DNA of 33,001 bases from JALYGK01 sp036259835 (GTDB lineage Bacteria; Actinomycetota; UBA4738). The notes beneath the pieces were generated by a model, which saw only the letters and a list, made by a program, of their open reading frames with translations, searched no databases and was not told the DNA's origin. Each line of letters starts with the position of its first letter. The stretch's first letter is position 1. The stretch is taken from NCBI GenBank assembly GCA_036259835.1, contig DATABA010000013.1, positions 1 to 33,001 on the forward strand, read 5' to 3'. Shown here piece by piece: positions 13,577-20,700 of the stretch. The translations under genes were made by a program, and so were the position numbers.

Positions 13577-16032
13577 TCCATCCGCCGCCCGCGCGCGCGG
13601 TCGGTGGGGGAGTGGAGCTCGAACGTCTGCCCGAGAGCACGATCCGAAAGACCGGTCGAGCCGTTGCCGGGCCGGTACTCATCTGTGCATCCGTTTTGAC
13701 GGTTCTGTACCTGTTTGCGTTCCGCGGAAGGATTTCCATCCAGTACCCGGACGTCCTGCCGTTCTGGCTTCCGACCTATTGCTTCCTCGGGAAGAGCCTT
13801 GCCTCCGGCGTCATCCCGGCGTGGAACCCGCACGTCATGGGCGGCGTGCCGTTCGCCGCCGACCCGCAGTCCGGGTGGATGTACCTGCCCGCCATGGCGA
13901 TGTTCACGGCTCTTCCATGTGACGTGGCGATTCGCTGGTTCATCGTTCTGCAACCGCTGTTCGCAGGCGTCGGGCTTTACTGGTTCCTGACCGGCGAGGG
14001 TGTCTCCCGCCCGGCCGCCACGGTCGGTGGTCTCGCGCTTGCGCTACCGCTTGCCGGATCGCATCTGGTCCTGAACCTGCCGTTTGCGGGGACGCTCGCT
14101 TGGACTCCGATGGTCCTCGCGGCTGCCTCCCGGTACCTCGGCGCCGACATGTGGCCCCGTCGACTGTTGTGGCTCGGTCTGACGGCGGCGGCGTGGGCTC
14201 AGGTCGCGGCGGCGAATCTGAGCGACGGCCTGGTGATCGCCACGGCGGCGCTCGCCGCGTTCGTCGCGGCGCGATGCATTCGTGACGTCCGCCGAGGCGA
14301 ACGTGGCGGCCGACAAGCGGCCCTTCTCGCAGGCCTTCTCCTCGTGGCGCTTCCCCTGTTGACCCTCGCGTACTTCGTTCCGCGGCTCGCCTATCTCCCC
14401 AGAACCAGCATCGCCATGGGGTACCACCGACTCGACGAGCTGACCAGGGAGCTGACGGGCAGCCGTGGGGAGTACCTTCCGTTCGAAGGGGGAACCGGCC
14501 CCGCATGGCCTGCGCGCCTGGCGTTGTCTCCTGGTCTTTATCTGGGGGCTACCGCACTCGGACTGGTCCTCGCCTGGTGGCGCGCCGCGCGTTTTCGCGC
14601 CGTGAGCATCGCGTTCGCGGCGTATGGGCTCGTTTGCTACCTCCTGATGCTCCAGGCAACCGCTCGGGTGATCGCTCCGTCCCTCCCTGAGTTCATTCGC
14701 ACCTTCTACGTTCACGACCCAAGCCGGTTCCGGTTCGGTCTGCTCATCGCAATGGCGGTGCTGGCGGCGATCGGAATGGAGGGGTGGCTGGAAGCTCGTT
14801 CTCCGGTTGAACGGTTGGCACTTGTCTTCCCGGCCATCGTGGTCTGGGGCGCCCTCCCGCCGCTCGTCGGAGCGGGCGTTCCGTTGTTCCTCCTTCCGCT
14901 CGGCGCGGCGGCTGGACTTATCGCCCTGACCCTGTTGACGTGGCGACCGGCGTTCGTGTGGATGGTGCCGGCCGTCCTTGCGGCTGAACTCATCACCAAC
15001 GGTCTCCACGCTCAGCTCGACGGGCCGCCGCCCGTCAATCGCGCGCTCTTGCCGCGAGGACCACTTCCGGTGGCTCCCGCCTACCGCCGGCCGCCGACGG
15101 AGTCACGCCGGTTTCCCGGCCCGATCAACACGCTCGAGACGCCCACCATTCGGGCAGCCGAGTTCGTTGAACCGACTCGGCTGGCTCGATTTCTTCGGGA
15201 AGCGGGCGGTGGACGCTATCTCACGCTGGATCGAATCGTGTGGGATCCACGCGGGTACCACGTTCATCAACGCCGGCATCGATGGGGGCGACTGGGGATG
15301 CAGCAATCGATGCTCTTCGGCCTCGAGGAAGCCCAGGGATACAACCCCGCCCAGCTCCGGCGGTACTGGACATTCGTGAGGGCGGTGGAGCGAAAACCGA
15401 TTCGGTACAACGCTGCGTTCTTCGTTCAGCCGCCTCGCGTCGCGCTGGATCTACTTCATGTGGAATGGGTGATCGTCTCCCGCCGACGAACCGCCCCGCT
15501 TCCCGGAGCGAAGCCTGAGGAGACCGAGGCCGGCTGGATGCTGTTTCGTCTTCCGGAGGCGCCTCCGCGGGCTTCGGTCGTCACGTCGTGGGAAACGGTC
15601 TCCTCATCGAGCAAGGCACTCGAGACGGTTCGTGATCCGGCCTTCACCGCGAGCGGCACGGCGGTCGTGGAAAGTCCTGCACGGGCGGATACGACGCCGG
15701 GTCCATCGACGGCGAGCCGGCCAAGCGGGGGGGCCACGGCGACGTACGCGAACATCGGCCCCCAGGAGGCCCATATCGCCGTCAATGCGCCATCTGGCGG
15801 GCTGGTGTTGATCCGAAACGCATACGACTCCGGATGGCACGCGACCGTCGACGGACAACCGGCGAAGGTGGTTCCGGCGAATTACCTGATCCAGGGCGTC
15901 GAGGTTCCAGCGGGCCGCCACCGGATCGTCCTTCGATACGACGACCCCACCGTTGGTTGGGGGATGTTCGGGTCCGGTATGTCCGTGGCCGTGCTCCTAT
16001 CGGCGGCGTTCATACTTCGACGCCGCGCGTGA
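13573..16032 (+). CDS. YfhO-family membrane protein, tandem copy 2 (GT-C-like)
   Basis: An 819-residue paralogue of copy 1. ATG 13573 overlaps the copy 1 stop by 4 bp; longer in-frame extensions into copy 1 are rejected because they would overlap its coding sequence. It has a longer cytoplasmic N-terminus (about 30 residues, PPPARAVGGG), then TM1, PDV (Asp60), WLPTYCFLGK, WNPHVMGGVPFAADPQSG and WMYLPAMAMF. The soluble C-terminal part has QGYNPAQLRRYW and a tail GLVLIRNAYDSGWHATVDG, followed by a final TM. It carries an extra segment around residues 530-560 (YHVHQRRHRWGRLG) compared with copy 1. The donor and acceptor are unknown. Position in a translationally coupled array suggests the three proteins are made together, possibly as partners or with different acceptor specificities. 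Confidence 0.85.
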   Translation: MIHPPPARAVGGGVELERLPESTIRKTGRAVAGPVLICASVLTVLYLFAFRGRISIQYPDVLPFWLPTYCFLGKSLASGVIPAWNPHVMGGVPFAADPQSGWMYLPAMAMFTALPCDVAIRWFIVLQPLFAGVGLYWFLTGEGVSRPAATVGGLALALPLAGSHLVLNLPFAGTLAWTPMVLAAASRYLGADMWPRRLLWLGLTAAAWAQVAAANLSDGLVIATAALAAFVAARCIRDVRRGERGGRQAALLAGLLLVALPLLTLAYFVPRLAYLPRTSIAMGYHRLDELTRELTGSRGEYLPFEGGTGPAWPARLALSPGLYLGATALGLVLAWWRAARFRAVSIAFAAYGLVCYLLMLQATARVIAPSLPEFIRTFYVHDPSRFRFGLLIAMAVLAAIGMEGWLEARSPVERLALVFPAIVVWGALPPLVGAGVPLFLLPLGAAAGLIALTLLTWRPAFVWMVPAVLAAELITNGLHAQLDGPPPVNRALLPRGPLPVAPAYRRPPTESRRFPGPINTLETPTIRAAEFVEPTRLARFLREAGGGRYLTLDRIVWDPRGYHVHQRRHRWGRLGMQQSMLFGLEEAQGYNPAQLRRYWTFVRAVERKPIRYNAAFFVQPPRVALDLLHVEWVIVSRRRTAPLPGAKPEETEAGWMLFRLPEAPPRASVVTSWETVSSSSKALETVRDPAFTASGTAVVESPARADTTPGPSTASRPSGGATATYANIGPQEAHIAVNAPSGGLVLIRNAYDSGWHATVDGQPAKVVPANYLIQGVEVPAGRHRIVLRYDDPTVGWGMFGSGMSVAVLLSAAFILRRRA

Positions 16033-16280
16033 AGCGCGAAGACCTCGCCGGTCCGGCGCTCATCACCGCCGCGGTCCTCATCGTTCTTCACCAGATCGCG
16101 TTCGGTGGACGGGTTTCGTCGCAGCATCCCGACGTGCTGGGGTTCTGGCTGCCGACCTATTGCTTCCTCGGAGAGAGCTTGGCGGCCGGTCACATACCGG
16201 CCTGGAACCCTCACGTCATGGCCGGAGTCCCGTTCGCGGCGGATCCACAGTCGGGGTGGATGTACCTGCCCGCCATGGCG
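13873..16280 (+). repeat. 27-nt segment identical in YfhO copies 2 and 3
   Basis: Bases 13873-13899 and 16254-16280 are identical over 27 nt, including third codon positions, and encode the start of WMYLPAMA. The surrounding sequence is similar but carries many synonymous differences. This is the longest identical run I noticed between the tandem copies. It may reflect gene conversion or chance. Confidence 0.7.
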
Positions 16281-18374
16281 CTCTTCACGGCGCTTCCCTG
16301 TCACGTCGCCATCCGATGGATGATCGTGCTTCAGCCGATCATCGGCGGGCTTGGGCTGTATGCGTTCCTGCGGAGTGAGGGACTTTCCCGGCCCGCGGCG
16401 ACACTTGGCGGCCTGGGACTGGCGTTACCGCTCGCATCATCCAGGCTCGGGCAATTCCTCCCCTTCCCATCATCACTGGCATGGAGCGCGGTCGTGCTGG
16501 CGGCGTGCTCGAGCTACTTCAAGCAGCGGACGTGGGCTCGCCGACTGATCTGGCTCGGAATCGTGGCGATGGCATGGGGACAGCTCGCCGCCGCGTACCT
16601 CTCGCACGGGCTCGTGATCGGCACTGGGGCAGTCGTCGCGTATGTGGCGGCACGGTTCTGGGCGCATCGCCGAGACGAGCAAGAGCGGCGGCAACTCCGT
16701 GTTGCGGCACTTCTGCTGGTCCCGGCCGCACTTGCCCTCAACCTCGCTTTTCTGCTGCCCCGCTTGGCGTACCTCCCGAGGTCGAGCTTCGCAGTGGCGG
16801 AGGAAGCGCTGACCCGACCGCTCGGAGTCCCCCCCGTATGGCCGCTCAAACTGGCGGTGACGCCGGGCGCGTATCTCGGAGCGGCGCTTCTCATCCTCGT
16901 CCTCCTGGCGTTCCGGTCCCGACGGCGTGCCCACCTGGTTGTGGCCTTTTCCGCGTACGCGCTCGTTTTCTTCATCGCGGGGCTCGACGTCGTGGCACGG
17001 AACGTCGGTCCATTCATCGACGGACTTCCCGTCCTGGGTCTGTACGCGCATTTCCCGGGCAGGTTGGGGCTGGCGCTCTTGCTGGCGGTACCAATCCTGG
17101 GGGCCCTCGGGCTCGAAGCCTGGCGCGAAAACGGGCGTGGCCGTGACCTTGCCTGGGCCGGCCTCGCTGTGGTCGCGGTGTGGGTCGCGGTTCCGCTCGC
17201 CCTCGGCGTTCGAGCGCCGGCATTCGCGCTCCTGGCGATGGGAGCAGCAGTTGCCGTTCCCAGTCTTCTCATGGTTCTCCGGCGGCCTGGGCTGCTGGCG
17301 ATCATCCCCGCGATCGCCGCGTTGGAACTCGCAGTGAACGGCGTGGGAGGCCTCTTCGAACACGACTTCCTGGGTTCACGTTTCCAGGCTTTGCAGGAAG
17401 CGCGGAGCCCCGACCCGCTTGGCGCGGTCGAGGCCGGCTGGCTGGTTCCGCTCCGGACCGCCGACGTCGATCCGGTCCGCTACGAAGCCGCAGGAACGAT
17501 CGCTCGAGCGCTTCAACAGTCGGGCGACGGACGATACGCGAGCCTCGCCCCGGAAGTCGCTTCGGGCCGCGGTTATCTCACCGCGCTCGCGCCTGCAGAC
17601 TGGCCGCTTCTGGCAAGCCAGCGGTCGATGCTCTTCGGGCTGAACGACGTGCAGGGCTACAACCCCGTGCAGCTCGGGCGATACTGGGCGTTCGTCCGCG
17701 CCGTCAGCCCCGTGCGGCTGGAGTACAACGCCGCCGTCTTCCCGCGGCCGCCGCCGGTTGCATTCGACCTGCTCCAGATTGGGTTTGTCGTTCAGCCTGC
17801 CGACGAACCGCGAATCAGCGGCCTGGAGCATGCGACCGGGGAAGGGCGATGGGGATTGTTCGAAGTCTCCGGCACCCGGCCGCGTGCGTCTGCGATCGCC
17901 TCTTGGAGCGTCCTGTCCGATCCTCGTGGCGCGCTGTCGTCGGTGACGGCCTCGGGGTTCGATTCTTCGCGCCAGGTCGTGCTCGAGAACGACCCCGGCC
18001 TGGGGCGGTCACCACGACCGACCTCGAGGCCTCCGGGAACGGCTTCGTATCGTCAGCACGACGCGCAGTCGGCAACCGTGACGGTGCAGACGTCCTATCC
18101 GGCAATCGTCCTCGTTCGAACCCCGCATGACCCGAACTGGCGGGCAAGGGTGGACGGCAGGCCCGCTCCGCTCCTCGCAGCCAACTATCTGGTCCAGGGG
18201 ATTCCGGTTCCGCCGGGACGGCACCGAATCGAGCTCACATACGACGACCCGTGGATCGGCTACGGCCTCTTTGGAAGCGGCATGGCGCTCGCGATCTTCC
18301 TCGTGCTCGCCGTGGCGCTCCGGAACCGACCGCTCCTGTCCGGCCACCTTACCGGAGCCAGGTCTGAACGATGA
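16029..18374 (+). CDS. YfhO-family membrane protein, tandem copy 3 (GT-C-like)
   Basis: A 781-residue paralogue. GTG 16029 overlaps the stop of copy 2 by 4 bp (GTGA) and gives the short N-terminus KREDLAGPALIT, matching the TM1 start of the other copies. PDV contains Asp35, followed by WLPTYCFLGE, WNPHVMAGVPFAADPQSG and WMYLPAMALF. Multiple membrane spans run to about residue 460. The soluble part has QGYNPVQLGRYWAFVRAV and a tail IVLVRTPHDPNWRARVDG in place of the NAYD/WHATVDG version of copies 1 and 2. A last TM ends near residue 765. The 3' end overlaps the convergent DUF2304-GT2 gene by 26 bp. Role inferred as for copies 1 and 2: extracytoplasmic glycosyl transfer from a lipid carrier. 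Confidence 0.85.
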   Translation: MKREDLAGPALITAAVLIVLHQIAFGGRVSSQHPDVLGFWLPTYCFLGESLAAGHIPAWNPHVMAGVPFAADPQSGWMYLPAMALFTALPCHVAIRWMIVLQPIIGGLGLYAFLRSEGLSRPAATLGGLGLALPLASSRLGQFLPFPSSLAWSAVVLAACSSYFKQRTWARRLIWLGIVAMAWGQLAAAYLSHGLVIGTGAVVAYVAARFWAHRRDEQERRQLRVAALLLVPAALALNLAFLLPRLAYLPRSSFAVAEEALTRPLGVPPVWPLKLAVTPGAYLGAALLILVLLAFRSRRRAHLVVAFSAYALVFFIAGLDVVARNVGPFIDGLPVLGLYAHFPGRLGLALLLAVPILGALGLEAWRENGRGRDLAWAGLAVVAVWVAVPLALGVRAPAFALLAMGAAVAVPSLLMVLRRPGLLAIIPAIAALELAVNGVGGLFEHDFLGSRFQALQEARSPDPLGAVEAGWLVPLRTADVDPVRYEAAGTIARALQQSGDGRYASLAPEVASGRGYLTALAPADWPLLASQRSMLFGLNDVQGYNPVQLGRYWAFVRAVSPVRLEYNAAVFPRPPPVAFDLLQIGFVVQPADEPRISGLEHATGEGRWGLFEVSGTRPRASAIASWSVLSDPRGALSSVTASGFDSSRQVVLENDPGLGRSPRPTSRPPGTASYRQHDAQSATVTVQTSYPAIVLVRTPHDPNWRARVDGRPAPLLAANYLVQGIPVPPGRHRIELTYDDPWIGYGLFGSGMALAIFLVLAVALRNRPLLSGHLTGARSER

Positions 18375-19392
18375 CCTTGGTGAAGTTCCATCCGTACTTG
18401 AGCGATGTGGGCTTCTTCGAGACACCGCTCGCCCGCGCCCTGACGGTGATGGGAACTTCCTTGATCCGAAGGCGGTGACGAAGGGCCTCCACCAGGACTT
18501 CTGAGCTGTACTGGTCCTGCTCCAAGACGAAGCGCCGAAGCACGTCGGCGCGGATCCCACGGAACCCGCTGGACACGTCGGTTACGCGCACGCCGTGGAG
18601 AAAGGAGACAAGGCCGGAGAGGATGAAGACGCCCAGGTGTCGAAGGGTGCTCTCGCGCTCGTATTCACCGAGGACCCGCGAGCCCACCACCATGTCGGCC
18701 TCACCCTTGAGAATGGGGGTAATAACCAGGGACAGCTCATCGGGCACGTGCTGTCCATCGGCGTCGAGCGAGGCCACGGCGACGGCGCCCAGCTGGGTGG
18801 CCAGCTCGTAGCCCACTCGAAGCGCCGACCCCTGGCCTCGGCGAATCGGAAGACGAACCACCATCCCACCTGCCTTTTGCGCGGCAACCGCGGTGCGGTC
18901 CTCAGAAGCGTCATCCACCACGAGCGTGACAACCGGGATCCCCTCCACCTCTTTGGGCATCGACCGGATCACCTCACCGACGTTTTCCGCTTCGTTGTGG
19001 GCCGGCATGGTCACGACGATTCGGTCGCCGCGAGGCAGTCCTTCGGTCTGGGACCAGTCGAACGACTGAACGGCCAGCGATTCGATGAGCAGGCGAACGT
19101 TTCGGATGACGCTGTCCGTGTACGCCATGTTCCGGAACAACAGGGCGAAGATCAGGATGTCCGCGAACAGCAGAACCGCCACCAGGCGACGCTGGCCGCC
19201 GGGTCGGAAGTTGAATAGGTTGAAGACCGGGTTGAAGACGCCGGGCGCGATGGCCAGGACGATCACGGCCGTGGAGACCAGCGCCGTGATGATCAGATTG
19301 AGTCGTGAGACGTCCCTCCGGCTGTATCGAACCGCCGTGAACACGAAGAGCGCAACGGCGAACGCTCCTCCGAGGAACCTGAGGGCGATCAC
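18349..19392 (-). CDS. DUF2304-GT2 fusion: membrane-anchored dolichyl-phosphate-mannose-synthase-like glycosyltransferase
   Basis: A 347-residue protein from GTG 19392. Residues 1-110 contain three hydrophobic segments in the DUF2304 pattern (short TM, RYSRRDVS, TM ending IAPGVFN, then a third TM from about 70). Residues about 124-347 form a GT-A domain: MPAHNEAEN (129-137), VVDDASEDRT (Asp160/Asp161) and SLDADGQHVPDE (Asp210, Asp212). In many bacteria DUF2304 and this GT2 type are neighbouring genes; here they are fused. Family role: loading a sugar onto polyprenyl phosphate at the inner face. It is 21 bp downstream of the UDP-sulfoquinovose synthase on the same strand, so one operon is likely, and UDP-sulfoquinovose is a candidate donor. 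The donor assignment is inference. Confidence 0.85.
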   Translation of the reverse strand: MIALRFLGGAFAVALFVFTAVRYSRRDVSRLNLIITALVSTAVIVLAIAPGVFNPVFNLFNFRPGGQRRLVAVLLFADILIFALLFRNMAYTDSVIRNVRLLIESLAVQSFDWSQTEGLPRGDRIVVTMPAHNEAENVGEVIRSMPKEVEGIPVVTLVVDDASEDRTAVAAQKAGGMVVRLPIRRGQGSALRVGYELATQLGAVAVASLDADGQHVPDELSLVITPILKGEADMVVGSRVLGEYERESTLRHLGVFILSGLVSFLHGVRVTDVSSGFRGIRADVLRRFVLEQDQYSSEVLVEALRHRLRIKEVPITVRARASGVSKKPTSLKYGWNFTKVIVQTWLR

Positions 19393-19413
19393 GCCTCGGC
19401 CCCTCGGCCCACG

Positions 19414-20598
19414 TCAGTCAGCGACAGGCTGAAGCACCCGTTCTCCGGCCCGCCACGTCGTCCTGGGCATGATGGCCTTGCTGATGACCCGATCCTTGTT
19501 CGCTTCGATCGCCGCAAACATCGACTCGATCAGCGTCTCCGAGAGGTAGTGCGGCTTGAGCCCGAGATCCATCAGCGCTGTGTGCTTCGCGTTGTAGTAG
19601 TGCTCCTCCATCTCGACACGAGGGTTGTCGACGTGATCGACCCTGACGTCGAGGCCGTACTCCCGTCCGGCGGTCTGGACGCGCTCGGCGAGGTCGTTCA
19701 CCGAGAACTGCTCGGTGAACTGGTTGAACACCCTGTACTCCCCGCGGTTCGCGGGGTTCATCGTGGCGAGCTCGACGCACTGGAGCGTGTCGACGATGTT
19801 GAGGTACCCGCGCGTCTGGCCACCGCGTCCGTAGACGGTCAGTGGATGACCGATGACGGCCTGGAGACAGAACCTGTTGAGCGCGGTACCGAAGATCTCG
19901 TCGTAGTCGAACCGTGTCGCCAGGCGAGAGTCGAGCTTCGTCTCGTCGGTCTCAATGCCGTAGACCACGCCCTGGTTGAGGTCCGTGGCGCGAAGGTCCC
20001 AGACTCGGCACGCAAAGTGCATGTTCGTCGAGTCGTGCACCTTCGAACAGTGATACAGCGAGCCGGGAAGCTTCGGGAAGGGGAGGCGATCCTGCCGGCC
20101 GTTGTGCTGAATGTTGATGTAGCCCTCTTCGATGTCGATGTTGGGCGTTCCGTACTCGCCCATCGTTCCCAGCTTGACGAGATGGGCGTCTGGTGTGAAG
20201 TCTCTCATCGCCCAGAGAATGTTCAGAGTGTTGATCACGTTGTTGTACTGGGTGAAGACTGCGTGCTCGCGGCTGATCATCGAGTAGGGGGCCGAGGGCA
20301 TCTCACCGTAGTGAATGATCGCCTCCGGCTCGAAATCGCGGAACAGCTGTTCCACGACCGACCAGTCGCACAGGTCGCCTTCGGTGACACCGATGCGGTA
20401 TCCGGTGACCTGCCGCCACGCTTCGGCCCTGGCGGGAAGGCTCTCGGGAAGCGGAGTCAGCGAATCGGTACCCTGTTCGGTGTGCGCCCGGCGCCGCAGG
20501 TAGTTGTCGACCACGTGCACGTCGTGGCCCCGCACCGAGAAGTGCATGGCGGTCGGCCATCCGAGATAGCCGTCGCCGCCAAGGACCAGGATTCTCAT
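19414..20598 (-). CDS. sqdB: UDP-sulfoquinovose synthase (SQD1/SqdB family)
   Basis: A 394-residue extended short-chain dehydrogenase. It makes UDP-sulfoquinovose from UDP-glucose and sulfite with bound NAD. It follows plant SQD1 closely along its length: GGDGYLGWPTA (7-17) at the NAD site, VVDNYLRRR, HYGEMPSAPYSMI, VKLGTMGEYGTPNIDIEEGY with Thr145, YHCSKVHDS with Tyr182 and Lys186, TDLNQGVVYG, GTALNRFC, PLTVYGRGGQTRGYL and VFNQFTEQFSVNDLA. Thr, Tyr and Lys have the roles reported for SQD1. No transit peptide, as expected for a bacterium. ATG 20598 follows AAGGAG by 6 bases. No recognisable SqdX/SqdC/SqdD sits beside it, so the product may go to sulfolipid elsewhere or to a surface glycan. 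It is probably co-transcribed with the DUF2304-GT2 gene. Confidence 0.95.
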   Translation of the reverse strand: MRILVLGGDGYLGWPTAMHFSVRGHDVHVVDNYLRRRAHTEQGTDSLTPLPESLPARAEAWRQVTGYRIGVTEGDLCDWSVVEQLFRDFEPEAIIHYGEMPSAPYSMISREHAVFTQYNNVINTLNILWAMRDFTPDAHLVKLGTMGEYGTPNIDIEEGYINIQHNGRQDRLPFPKLPGSLYHCSKVHDSTNMHFACRVWDLRATDLNQGVVYGIETDETKLDSRLATRFDYDEIFGTALNRFCLQAVIGHPLTVYGRGGQTRGYLNIVDTLQCVELATMNPANRGEYRVFNQFTEQFSVNDLAERVQTAGREYGLDVRVDHVDNPRVEMEEHYYNAKHTALMDLGLKPHYLSETLIESMFAAIEANKDRVISKAIMPRTTWRAGERVLQPVAD

Positions 20599-20619
20599 CG
20601 GCAGCTCCTTTGGACGTTC

Positions 20620-20657
20620 GCCTCCAGCACAGGAGGCCAGTGGAAGGCCTTATTGTA
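20620..20657 (-). promoter_or_regulatory. sqdB leader: candidate -10 and inverted repeat
   Basis: On the minus strand TACAAT (20652-20657) is a good -10 hexamer; no clear -35 is visible. Between it and the Shine-Dalgarno (20605-20610) lies a perfect inverted repeat, GCCTCC (20632-20637 on this strand) and GGAGGC (20620-20625) with a 6-base loop. It could be an RNA hairpin in the leader or an operator. Confidence 0.35.
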
Positions 20658-20700
20658 CGGAACGAGCGCATAGCCACATGAGCCCCTCGTCGGCGCCAAC

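Noticed and set aside
15834..16028. Upstream extension of YfhO copy 3 into copy 2
   Set aside because: The same reasoning applies: GTG 16029 gives a normal N-terminus and a 4-bp overlap.
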